Positions 26,360 through 37,791 of a stretch of DNA of 64,000 nt are shown here, one piece after another. This stretch comes from Brachyhypopomus gauderio (taxonomy: Eukaryota; Chordata; Actinopteri; Gymnotiformes; Hypopomidae). A program made the translations under genes and the position numbers. The DNA is taken from contig NW_027506890.1 in assembly GCF_052324685.1 (NCBI RefSeq), forward strand, positions 62,501 through 126,500, in the 5' to 3' direction. The notes beneath the pieces were generated by a model. It worked only from the letters and a program-made list of their open reading frames with translations. It ran no database searches and was not told where the DNA came from. Each line of letters opens with the position of its first letter. The first letter of the stretch is position 1.

Positions 26360-28420
26360 AATCCACTTCTACAAGATCTGAAATGGACTTTAGCCTCCCG
26401 ACCGGTCAATTATTCTGCAAGAGAGAGTAAAAAATGTGAGCTTGCTGAACAAAACTGATCATTTAACACACAAAAGTATAGAAACTTCTCTGGGGATTTT
26501 TTGTGCCTTTCTTTCTTTTTCAAATTTGTTGCTCCATCTGCATGTTTTTTCCAGCCTTCCCTCTCTCTCCATTTTCCTGTTTGAAAGCGCTTGCGTTTCC
26601 ACAGAAGCCTCCGACCCTACAGGGTCACCCAAGGACAAAAACCAAACATCCACATCCACAGTTGGACATGGCAACTTCCTCAACACTTACACGGTCTAAC
26701 CCACCCCCCCCCCCCCCTTTAGCCCCACCCACCCAACCCCTCTAACTTCATAATGCTGCTGGAATAATCTGGAAAAGGAATAAACCTCCTCTTCCTCCTC
26801 CTATTTCAGAGTATTTTCTTTCTACTGCACACAAAAATGGCTCATAAGTCTACCAACGCTTGGCGTTGGAATTACTTCTTCCGATCAATCTGTATAACCC
26901 ATACAAAAATATACAAGTTTTATGGGTCAGTTTGAAGGAAATGCTATGGCCCGATAACAGAATCTGTGAGGCCTTTCAATTCCATCCTGGTCTCCTGGAT
27001 AACACGGTAAGCAGCCTTTGAAGGCCATTTCCTTCAAAAATGTCCCTATTGGAAATCAGATTTGGTTGAATTACTGTCGGTCTGGCACAAATACACAATC
27101 TGCATTCAATATTGTCCTTGGCATGAGACTCCACTCAGTCACAGCTCTTAACCTTTGAATCATGAAACCAGTGGTCTCTTGAGGCAAATGGACATGAAAT
27201 ATGTACCAATTTATACAATTACATATTTACAATGATATAGTAAAATTAGCAGAGAACATCATGAGAGGAAAAAAAAGAAAAAAAAAAAAGAAAACCCACA
27301 CCTGTTTGATAACATCCACATGAATACAAATTAACCCAAGGAGCATCACTATACCTTATTAAACCAGAAGTTTCATGTCATTTCCATTCAGTTTTACAGC
27401 CAAAAAAGACAAAAACCGCCACTGCACACGCACCCGCTTTAAGTGCTCATGCACTGATGATGCTCCAGCGCATGTGTACGTGTCCGCGTTCTGACATCGC
27501 TCACTCCTTCAGCAAACCAACCACAGCAGGGCAAGGTAGGAACTTTCACATGCCTAATAGCACCATGCGTAGCTTTCTGTTTCCCCTCTAGCAGCCTTGG
27601 GAAAAGAAACCTAAACTATGCCAACACACACCCTTCTTGACTCTTGTGCTAGTGGAAGGTGCGTCTGACGCGGCGTGTCACCAGCATGCAGAGTGACTGC
27701 ACCACACCTGCTTGCACGTCACACACCTGTGCAGTTCAGCAGATGACGCTAGACACGGAGCCTATATTTAAACCAACAGGAAAATGAACCGGTTGTTTGA
27801 CAAAGAGGAGGAGCACATTCAATCGAACCCATTTTACGTAACCAAAATAGTTTACACTGAATTACAGGTGTGCGGCCTTGCACTGATAAAATTCAACTAT
27901 TCAAGTTATGCAAGATCCCTTAGAGGACTGAACTCTTGCTATGTAGGTTGCATGAATAAAGCAGATATGGGCTGAGATAGTGGGTAATTTGAACTGAATG
28001 ACAGAAAGGTTTGGGGGAAGGCTGAGAAAGGAGGAGAAAATATCCTTCCCTTCAGTTCGGAAATTGGATACTGTAATTCAAAGGAAAAGTGGCAGATCTA
28101 AAGAATGCAATCCTCAATCAAAGACTCAAGACTGCAGAAGAAACACAGGCCAGTCCAGCCTGAGTGATGTGGCACAACAGTAAGCACCTAGCTAAAATTA
28201 TCAAAACGTTAAAAAGCTCACTATATCCATTTGAATACAAACAACCAGAAAAAAAACTTAATTCTAATGATGTCTAATCATGTTAATAAAATGTGGATAA
28301 ATTACATTTTCCAATGACCAACGTTTCCCTAAAAAGGGAATCTCGTGCAACAGTGTGATTTAGTGCACACCTAAGCCTATGTTCAACAATGTCTCCAGTT
28401 ACAGACAAGACAATATTGGC

Positions 28421-28789
28421 TAAATACAAACAGCCACTGTACTACTGAACCCTAACCCTAAATACACAGAACAGCCACTGTCCTATTGAACCCTAACCCT
28501 AAATACACAACAGCCACCGTCCTATTGAACCCTAACCCTAAATACACAAACAGCCACTGTACTACATTTACATTTACAGCATTTAGCAGACGCTCTTATC
28601 CAGAGCGACTTACAAAGTGCTTTGCTTCTGATCACAGAATACATTCTAGGAAATAGTACAGCAGTACTGCAGTCCTAGCAGCTAATGGAAGATCGTTCCA
28701 CCATCTTGGAGCCAGGACGGAGAATAGTCTGGAGAGTACTACTGAACTCTAACCCTAAATACACAGAACAGCCACTGTATTTTTGAACC
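28421..28789. repeat. Minisatellite of 39-41 bp with telomere-like motifs
   Basis: Four units of the type TGAACCCTAACCCTAAATAC followed by ACA(GA)ACAGCCACTGT. Each has two adjacent CCCTAA repeats. The last unit is separated from the first three by an L2 fragment. Confidence 0.9.
28566..28735 (-). mobile_element. 5'-truncated L2 LINE fragment inserted in the minisatellite
   Basis: On the minus strand it has part of the L2 C-terminal coding region (CTGGCTCCAAGATGGTGGAA, the same place as SRWWNKL in the copy at 37.8 kb), then the fish L2 tail AAGTCGCTCTGGATAAGAG and ends in GTAAATGTAAAT. It is flanked by GTACTAC at 28559-28565 and 28736-28742, a target-site duplication. Confidence 0.9.
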
Positions 28790-31010
28790 ATTGAGGGATT
28801 TGGGCCTTTTTGCTAGTGAATCACAGCCACACGGGGTGTGATTGAAAAACGAACTGAGCTTTCAAATAGACTAATGCATGTTTGCTAAATAGCTCCACAG
28901 CACACACCTAATTGGGCACAGCATGGGACTGAGAAATCAAGCTTATAACTCATATACCTCATCAGTAAAAGCACAAAGGTGCTGAATCACTTTCACAGAG
29001 CCACCCAATGACAAAAGTTACTTTGCAAAGAACAGGCTCACATTCACCCTTTTAATGCATTGTCATAAATGAGCATCAACATAAATGTGCATATCTGGGC
29101 AGCGGTTACCCTAGAGGTGTGCTGGCACTTTGCTGACAGAAGAGTGATGTGTGCACTCTCAACCAGCCAACCAGACACAACTACATTCTAAATCCAAAGA
29201 AAAATAAGCAGTACTACCTATTTGTTACACTAAAAAGTGGAATAAAGTGTGAGAATCGAGTTGTGCAAATATGGAAAAAAAAACCTATGAAAATTGGTCT
29301 TGTGGTAATTGAATATTTTAAGTGGATATATTATAATTCCTCTGAACCTGTGAATTTTTAAATACAAGTTACACAGTTATGAAATGGAAAGAACAATACA
29401 ATACAAAACGTAAATCAGACTGCAAAACATTAAGGTTTGACTCATTTACACTTAGGTTTAAAACGCCTGCAATGTACAGGATGAGCTATTAGAGTGCTAT
29501 TACACAACGGGCCCATCTAAGGGAACTAGAACTATAAACGCTGAGCTAAGGCGCCATAACGAGCCCAAAGCCTCATATTGGGCCCAGTGTGTTCCTCACA
29601 AGGCCACAGCTAACTTTACCAGCGCTTAAAGTTCCGCCAGCTCGTATTAGTCCTGCTCTAAAAGTGAGACACCCACCCATGACGAACCACGGTCCACTTC
29701 TTTCCGCCTCTGCCTTTCACACATTTCATCTTTCACTATCTACAAGTTCTCTTGCTCACCAGTGCATTAACCGACGTGTTCATTCTGGCTACAACGTGAA
29801 ATAAGTTCAAACTCGATTTCCATCTCCAGATCAGTCTTTAGACCACATCTTTCTCGTCGCACCCATAGTTTACAACCTTATAAATTAACAATATTTAGAT
29901 GGGGACCGATAGCCAGCCGTGTTTTATAAAGAATGACAAGTAGCCTAACCCAGCGAGCGTTAAAACGTTACTTTAGGCACTGCAAGAAACACTGTTGCCC
30001 TCATATGCCATATATCTAGTTAGCTAAACACGGGACATCAGCATTTCTGCAGACGATCATTTTAAAAGGATAAATCTGTCAATTAAATTACATAAATGCA
30101 AAGGCAGCCTACTGATGCAAATACGAATAAAGCAAACTCACTTTAGCCAACGACATCTTAAAAGAACAGTAGTTAGCTGGCTAAATAGTCCGATTCCGAA
30201 TATAAGCCGTCTAAAATGACTAATCTAGCTAGTTACAATACATTGATAAGATATGCACGTACCCAGTTGTATAATCAGTCCCATATTCCACCACCAGCCC
30301 CTTTGTTAAATAAGAAAACAGCCAGACACCAGGTTAGCTCAGCCAAGCTAACTGGTGTGTAGTTAACCATCAGTGGGTCTAATGGTGGGTGACCTCGCTC
30401 TTAGGTCCGTTTGGCTTTACTAGTTATTTTTTTTTATATGGTTTTAAAATGAAAGAGTTTTAAAAACATGTGCAAGCGTTTCCTTACGCAAATGTGCTGC
30501 CTGACGGAAGGTATCCTTATTCGGACGAAGACAATCGGCTAAGTTGCTAGCCAAGTGTGTGGCTAGCTGATCCGCAGCTCGCTAGTTAGCACAGCTCGGC
30601 TACAGAGGGAACGTCGGGTTAGTATCTTAGCAACGCGTTTGCTGACGGCTAGTCGGGTGAATGTGCTAACAGTCACCTAGCATACCCATTACCGTCCGTT
30701 TCCCAGTACACGAATGTCTGTCCCCAAAGCTTTACACGGTGTTACCTCCAATACATTTTTATATCAATATTGGCATCTGGCATTCTAGCGTTTTATTTCA
30801 TTTAAAGTAAAATGCTAATTAAACCGCTAGCTGGCTGGCCGTGTTGTCTCGTAGCCTGCAGTGTGTTTTGCTGAAGTACGCTTGGCGCAGGAATCATACA
30901 CAATTCAGCTGTGGACGCCAGACGATAGCGCTCCACAAATAACTGGAAGTCTGGACTTTATTTTTGATGCTAAAATATTTACAAGTAGAAAACAACCTAC
31001 CTGGGAGTCC

Positions 31011-31150
31011 GTGGATAAACCTCTAGACGACGTTGTGTTTACCGTGTGTCCGTTAAAGTGTGTGGGTTGTCCTCACACCTCTCTCCTGCAGCCGGTGTGT
31101 CGCGTCACTTCCCAACAGCCTGCACACGGTGGACTTTAACATCGGTGTCA
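31011..31150 (-). promoter_or_regulatory. Probable noncoding first exon and promoter of spats2
   Basis: A strong donor, CCCAG|GTAGGT on the minus strand, ends at 31011, preceded by CpG-richer sequence with no downstream ATG-led frame of note. It would splice to the acceptor at 26415. The transcription start would be about 1.2 kb from the divergent pym1 gene. Inferred from splice signal and position only. Confidence 0.35.
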
Positions 31151-31712
31151 CCCACACACCAGTTGTTTTGAAATCTTTTTTTTCCCGTATATACTTTTTA
31201 ATCAGACAAAGTGGCTATTTAGCTGTTACACTACAACACGAAAATGTAGCCTTAATTATGATTGTTCCAACGTATGAGTAGTAGTTGGTAAAATCTCACT
31301 CCAGTATAAGGATAAAGCCAAGTTTAGCCTAACTGTTCTGCTTTTTCATGTTCATAATTACGACTGTCAACCTGTAGTTTAGACCAGGAAGGCATGTTAG
31401 TGTTGTATTACTTTTGTTTGTGTTGTTTGTTTGCTTGTCACTGTCTTCAAAGTAAAATGTGTAGTACTGATATTTGACATGTGAGGTTTCTATGATGTGT
31501 CTGTTTTACTTGTGTCTATGTCGTCCTGGACTCAATGACAACATAACCAATCTGTTCCAGTAGTAGAGCAGCTAGCGGTCAAATGAAAAATGAATATGCA
31601 ATGTATGTCCTTGCTTAATTTTAATGGTTCGTTAATTATTTAAATGAAACAACTTGCTTGAGTTACTTTTGAGAGGATAATTTATATTCTATTTTTTCTA
31701 TAGTGCCTTAAC

Positions 31713-31714
<2 letters not shown>

Positions 31715-31786
<72 letters not shown>
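31715..31786. repeat. (TA)n microsatellite
   Basis: About 36 TA units, continuing as a few TA units beyond the inserted element that follows. Confidence 0.95.
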
Positions 31787-31789
<3 letters not shown>

Positions 31790-31984
31790 GGGCGATTTTA
31801 GGATCTGGTCTTTAGGGGTGCCCAGCCCCCAGTGCTCACAGAGGCACAATACCAAAGTATTGCGCAGGTGCAGAGCAAGGTTTTTGCATAATATAATATT
31901 TAAAAAATGTGTTGAGCCAGGGGGTGCTGAGCAACTTCACGGTGGTGCTCTAGCACCACTAAAAATACCCTAGCATCGCCCCTG
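31787..31984. mobile_element. Short hAT-like MITE inserted in a TA repeat
   Basis: The 198-bp element begins CAGGGGCGATTTTAGG and ends CCTAGCATCGCCCCTG, giving inverted ends that match over CAGGGGCGAT and TAGG. TATATATA lies on both sides, compatible with an 8-bp duplication but not proof inside a TA repeat. No coding capacity. The hAT assignment comes from end sequence and duplication length, so it is tentative. Confidence 0.75.
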
Positions 31985-32328
31985 TATATATATAATCATT
32001 AATCTCTGTTCTGGTGGTTCTGGGCCTACAACTAATCGCTCATTAGTAGAGTATCAGCCTCAGTTGCAGAGTAAAGAATTGTACCTTATCACATAGCAGG
32101 GGATTCCATGTTATTAAATAGTGATTAATATTCCAAAGAAGTTTCAGCCTCCTATACACAACAACATATAAATCGAAAACACTGCTTATTTTATCTTTAG
32201 TGCAGCAATGGATTTAATACAGGCTTTACTGATATACACACTGGTATAAACCATTAATGTGGACACAAATATAGAAGATGACTTTTGATTAATATCATTG
32301 TCAGTCGCTTAGCTTTCTTGACTCATAT

Positions 32329-32374
32329 CACTTCCGCCACGTGACCGGAAGTCTCGCATCTGTCAAGATGGCGA
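32329..32374 (+). promoter_or_regulatory. pym1 core promoter, TATA-less
   Basis: A tight set of housekeeping promoter motifs lies just before and at the start codon: CACTTCCG (inverted ETS) at 32329, CACGTG E-box at 32338-32343, ACCGGAAGT (ETS/GABP) at 32344-32352 and AAGATGGCG (YY1-like) over the ATG at 32366-32374. This implies a very short 5' UTR. Confidence 0.7.
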
Positions 32375-32988
32375 CTCCCTATGTAACAGATGAGTCTGGT
32401 GAGCTAAATGATTTTACTGACAAGCTACTTCTTACCCTATTATGTGCTCACGATGATTCTTGGTATTAATGTTGGTTCTGGGTCAATTATTGACGTTGCA
32501 AAAGCCTCAGAGTAATTATTAACATATTCAAATGGGTAAACTATGGCTCTGCAAAAGATAACCAGCGGCGTAACATGCACGTTTAGCTAGTTGCCAATCC
32601 GATAAATGAACCTTCGAAATGAAAAGCTTTCATCATGCTAGTCTATTCTTTTCTATGCAGCTGTATTGCACTTATTACATCCAATATGTGCATTTCACGT
32701 GCATCATTAACATAATCAAAATGTTAGTCTTGTTAACTAGCGTTTATTTTTTCTTATTATTTTGTAAGCTAAGCTAATACGCTAGTCAACCTAGCAAGCT
32801 AAGTTCACGGTGTGCAACAAATGGTAACTGGTGCGTTCACGGGTCTTTATAGCATGATCCCGACCCAGCAGCTCTCTTCTGCTTACATTATTTAACTAGG
32901 ACCAGACTGCACATTTAGCCACCAACAGCGTAGATGTTTTATTGCTTTAGTTCTAATATAAATTAAGTGATCCCCATATCATTTTCAG

Positions 32989-33050
<62 letters not shown>

Positions 33051-34427
33051 CCGGATTTCAGGTCTTTAAATATATCATGAGGTTATGCAACCCCCCAGCT
33101 TTATTTTAGCATTTTACACAGATGTTTTTAATAGACTAACATGATTCATGTGTCAGTTTCATTTCAAAGTTACTGTGTACACATATAATAAGAATAGTTG
33201 ATTTTTTTGCACAGAATATGGTCACTTTGTTCTGTCTGACTGAATACACCAAGATGACAGGTGAACAGAAGTGACGAGTAGACATAAGATCTTGTTGAAG
33301 AAAACTGACCCTTGCAACCCGTGAATAACAACCGTTTTCTGAACTTAACCTATGCCTTGAGATGTTGCCCAGTTTAGCCAACAGGTATTTAAAACTACAG
33401 TTATTATAGAACTACCACTCAAGTGTAAAGAAAGCATTATTACATTTTACATTAATGGCATGTAGCAGATGTTCATATCCAAAGAAACCTAAAAAGTACT
33501 TTAGTTGTCTGCATTGATGAGTATCTCTAGCTAGCACAATTCACATTGACTTATGCCTGTATGTTCTCACAGGAAAATATATTGCTGCTACCCAGCGGCC
33601 AGATGGCACATGGAGGAAACCTCGGCGAGTGAAGGACGGATATGTACCTCAGGAGGAGGTCCCAGTGTAAGTTTAATGTGTGGATTCAGGCTACAGAGAG
33701 ACCTGTAAGCAATAAGAAAGTGTGGTCGTATGCACCCTGATTATATCTATTGTTTTTTTTTCAGTTATCTAAGTAAATGTAATCATCCAACTGTTTAACT
33801 GGATCTGAACCAACAAATTTAATCTTGGTTGTTATTGTGTGAATGACATCTGAAGAGGTTTGCATGTGACTTATCAGGTGAACAGTTTTAAAGCCGTGAA
33901 AGAACCTCATATACTTTCTTTCCCCTCCTGTGCACAGCTATGAGAATAAATATGTGAAGTTTTTTAAGAGCAAGCCAGACCTCCCCCCTGGCATGAACCC
34001 GGAGGACGCAGCGGCAGCAAGACAGCAGCAGCAGGTGGCCGGGCGGGCCGGGGAGCGGGAGAGTGAGGCGACGGCGCTCTCCAAAACGGCAAAGCGCAAC
34101 CTGAAGCGCAAAGAGAAACGCAAGCAGGGCCAGGCGGGCGGCGAGGTGGAGGTCCTGGCCAAAGAGCTGGAGAAGGTGGCGGTGGATTGGTCAGAGCAGC
34201 GGCAGCCGAGCAGTGCGGCTGCCCCCTCGGAGCCCAGCACCACCTTTGCTTCTGCAGAGAAGACCAAGAAAATGAAGAACCTGCGGAAGAAGCTGCGGCA
34301 GGTGGAGGAGCTACAGCAGAAACTGGACTCGGGGGACCTGCAGAACCCTTCCAAGGACCAGCTGGACAAACTGGGCCGGGCACAGGCCTTAAGGGAGGAG
34401 CTCAGGCAGCTGGAGGAGGACTCGTGA
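32368..34427 (+). CDS. pym1: PYM homologue 1, exon junction complex-associated factor
   Basis: PYM binds the Mago-Y14 heterodimer through its N-terminus and the small ribosomal subunit through its C-terminal half, stripping exon junction complexes from mRNA during translation. Three exons, 32368-32398, 33573-33666 and 33938-34427, join in phase to 204 residues, the length I recall for human PYM1. Residues about 9-55 carry the conserved Mago-binding block ([19 protein letters not shown] and [14 protein letters not shown]). A Lys/Arg-rich stretch follows near residue 95-110 ([11 protein letters not shown]), and the C-terminus (about 150-204) is a Leu/Lys/Glu-rich predicted coiled coil ([14 protein letters not shown]). 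Exon 3 is GC-rich compared with its AT-rich surroundings. The start is fixed by the conserved MATPYV-type N-terminus and the YY1-like context. Confidence 0.96.
32992..33045. repeat. (TA)n microsatellite in pym1 intron 1
   Basis: About 26 TA units. Confidence 0.95.
33440..33520 (-). mobile_element. Decayed L2 3' tail in pym1 intron 1
   Basis: Plus-strand TTACATT...GGCATGTAGCAGATG...ATCCAAAG...AAAGTACTT is a diverged reverse complement of the L2 tail seen better at 28.57 and 37.27 kb. Confidence 0.6.
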
Positions 34428-34738
34428 AGTGGACCGCCCCATTAAGGGAGAAGGCCTGGGGCATGATTGAGTTTTTTTTTTTTTTTTTTGCTTTCGTTTC
34501 CTGTTTTGTTAGTTGCTGTTTACTTTTTCATAAGCCCTGGCGCTGTAAACTGTACTTTTGAATATAGGATAGATCCTTCATTCGTTCCACTTGCCGTGAT
34601 TCGACTTCTGAGACCCCCACCCACTTCACCCAAGTCCCATCTTCTCCGCAGATCATCAATGCAGGGTGATGCAAGCCTTGTTTTTATGCGTTATGTGGTA
34701 CTGCTCCTGTTTCTCTTGACCTTGTCCCCCCCCCGGTT

Positions 34739-34744
34739 AATAAA
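34739..34744 (+). terminator. pym1 polyadenylation signal
   Basis: AATAAA about 310 bases after the pym1 stop, followed by T/G-containing sequence. The 3' UTR also has a T run near 34472-34490. Confidence 0.7.
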
Positions 34745-35463
34745 TTGTGGATAAAGTTTCATTGTGAATGATAGTTCTACAACCCTGCGAGATGGACTTT
34801 TTTTTTTAAAGGGCATGAAGGGAAGACCGGTGAGAAGGTATTTATTTTTCTCAGTTCGATCTGGGCTGCTGTTTGTATCAATCTGTGTCATGGTGGACAT
34901 CCATACATTACATTGTGCAGTTATACAGTGTACACTACTTTTTCATCGTATTCCATTCAGAAAAAGAATAACACCAAGCTACTCATAATAGACACAGTGC
35001 AATGATTTAAATGACTCAAAAAGGTCTCTTTGTTTTAAACTTTGTAAATGCCATACAAATCATAAGATACAGTATACTGTAATTTCAGATTTACTTGTAA
35101 AACAAGTATAGATTAGTTGTGGTTGTGGACTGAACACAAAAGACAGTATTTAAATTGTCATTGGAGTCACATTTCTTTCAGAAGTTCTTTATATCATGTA
35201 TTTTTTTTACCTAGTAGATGTCAAGTAGTAGGAAGTAGTATTGTATTACATTAAAGCACCAAAAATATTTACCCTCTTGTAGGAGACTGCATTTCTCTCC
35301 TCCCCCATCCAGTCTGACACCACTCCCTTGAACATGCGTGTTTGATCCGTTGTTCATTGTGCTTCGATACTTTTTGAAAGATGCCTCAGTCTTAGTGAGT
35401 AAAGAGGTCTTATGGTAGCAGACTGCAGGAAGCAGACCAGAGCTGGGTGAGATCCAGGAGGAG

Positions 35464-35543
<80 letters not shown>

Positions 35544-37261
35544 AAAGTGTTTGAGTACAGCTGAATGCTCAAAGGTCTGTGTGTTCCTGCTGCTGGTCCA
35601 GAACTCTAGGTGGTTTGCAATGTCCCTTGTAAAGTCAAACATGTCTAGCAGTTAAAATACACATCTGACACTCTTCAAAGAAATTGTCCAGCATGGATGG
35701 TTAATGGAGCAATTCAAAAGAGATACTACGGTCAGATGTTTTTGATATCACTACTGGATTTTTATATGATTTTTCTTCCTGCAAAAATGCCTGTTTATTG
35801 TGTAGTTTCCTATGCTGTGTCCAAATATGATCCATATATATTTTTTTTTGTTCTGGTATATTTGTATGTCATTATGTATAGTATGAAAAATTGATATCAA
35901 GGAAGGTGGATCCTCTTTATGTTGGGAGACTGCTGCAGACCACTGAAGAGAGCTGTTCCTGAGGACAAATACAGCCTATATCATACATTATGTATTTTAG
36001 AAGTTTAGACATATTTAAGTCTAATACGTTTATTTATGAATAGGTAATATATAATTAGTGTAAAACAAACCTTAATCCTAGTGATGCCTTCAAAGAGATA
36101 GTTGTGATAGATTGGAATTCAGCATAAGAAGTACTATGAAATCCACCAAATTTAGTTTTGCTGCCCCGTGTATTTAGTGTGGAATAAGTAGTGTAACCAA
36201 CCAAAACAATTTTGTCTAATAGCACTAAATAATGCCACAATTGCTATTATTTAGGTCAGAGTCTGATCTTTATGCAGGTATTGGACATGATGAAGCTGTG
36301 TTGTGGGGACTCACAGCCTCTGTACTGAGATTTCAGTACTTGCCTTATCAAGTCGGTGCTTGACAGAGAAATTTGTTTTTATTGTGTGTTCAAACATACA
36401 CAGGGTCCCTAAAACATCATATTTGCTAAATACCATAGAAAAACAAGATCATTATTAAAAAATTCTTAGTTTATTAGTGGGGTTTAACAGGCTAATAGCA
36501 GAAGCCTAGGTGATCATGAAACCCAAGATGTTCTACATAAAATACTCTTAATGTTATACCAGAAGGAAGATGTTTAAATGGACTCTCCAGGGTGTGAGCT
36601 ATTTTTATCAATTGTAACATTGCGTTTCTCAATCTATTGATGCTTGTAGTATCAACAGATGGAAGTTCACAACCAATTTTAAAAGCAGTACACACCAACC
36701 TCTAGTCATTCTCTCTCATATGCCATTGTACCGCTACACCAAACACATACTAAAAAGGTCAATCCAATTTTTACAGCCGCTTTGTTTAAAGGTCTCTGGA
36801 CACAACAAATTTCTTGAGTTGTGATGGAAAGGAAAGCCGTTGATGAGCTTTGCCCTTCAAGACAGCGACATCCTCCCACTGGAGTGTCATGCCGAAAGGA
36901 ACTTCCTCCAGTCCGCTCTCCCCATCCCCAGAACATTAACGAGCAAAGGTGGTGACCAATTCATTGTGTTTATTTATTTTATTTTTTTACCAAAGTTTAA
37001 GTTTAAGGACAAACTCCATTCTACTAAATATTCAACCGTGTCCATGTATGCTATTGTCATCATCAAATATCAGTCCTGATGTTGTGTCATCTGCCACTTT
37101 ACAGCTAGGCTGAGTCTGAGACTATGGTAGAGTGTGGTACAAGAGACAGAACGCAGCCTCATTTTAAAAGTAACAGATTAGGAATAAAGTGTCTCTACAT
37201 GCTTTAAGAGGCTGATGGAAATATACTAGATAGAGATGCATATTCTGACTAAACACTTAGC
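34745..37261. other. Intergenic, nothing recognised apart from a microsatellite
   Basis: AT-rich. A long (GT)n tract lies at 35467-35540. No exon or transposon could be supported. Confidence 0.5.
35467..35540. repeat. (GT)n microsatellite
   Basis: About 37 GT units. Confidence 0.95.
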
Positions 37262-37322
37262 ACTTTTGTAAGTCGCTCTGGATAAGAGCGTCTGCTAAAT
37301 GCCGTAAATGTAAATGTAAATA
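37262..37322 (+). mobile_element. L2 LINE 3' tail fragment, plus orientation
   Basis: TAAGTCGCTCTGGATAAGAG, GCGTCTGCTAAATGC and a GTAAATGTAAAT end form the fish L2 tail. Its orientation is opposite to the long L2 at 37.8-40.3 kb, so it is a separate insertion; the 5' boundary is unclear. Confidence 0.8.
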
Positions 37323-37791
37323 TACAAGGACTAAATAGGAATGTCAGAGAGCAGAGAGGCAGGCATAGATATAACACAGGGATAAGGTGGAAAATAAACA
37401 TCAGATTAAAGATAGCAGAGCTCTATGGAAATGTCTGTAGTAAAACAAAATGACTATTAGTGAAGCTCCTTTTATTATTAATGTGCATGAGGTCAAATCT
37501 GTCATGAAACAGATCTGAAGGGAGTCGCAGGACCAGGTCACTCCAGCCACCCAAATGGATTGTGCAGACTCACTGTCTTATAAACAGGTTTAAGTCCAAA
37601 CTACTTGAGCTCAAGCACTGCCATAAACAGTTGCCAGTGCTGATACCTAGAAAGAAGACAACAAAATATAAGATTAGACACAGAGCAATACCTAGCAAGA
37701 CTGAAATACCTACAAGACTACATGCAGTATGAGTGCAATAATTGGCAAGTGTTCCCAGAGATAAAGTGCAATTACGATTTATACCAATGCT

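Larger units (their letters stand above)
26415..31010 (-). other. Probable spats2 5' UTR intron
   Basis: Lies between the exon holding the spats2 start codon (acceptor at 26415) and a probable noncoding first exon. It contains the minisatellite and L2 fragment near 28.4-28.8 kb and a C run near 26702-26718. Nothing else recognised. Confidence 0.4.

Noticed and set aside
28430..28560. True telomere or chromosome end
   Set aside because: Only two CCCTAA per unit within a longer minisatellite unit, embedded in an intron of spats2.
33938..34561. Long frames on the opposite strand and in shifted frame over pym1 exon 3
   Set aside because: They are shadows of GC-rich pym1 coding sequence.
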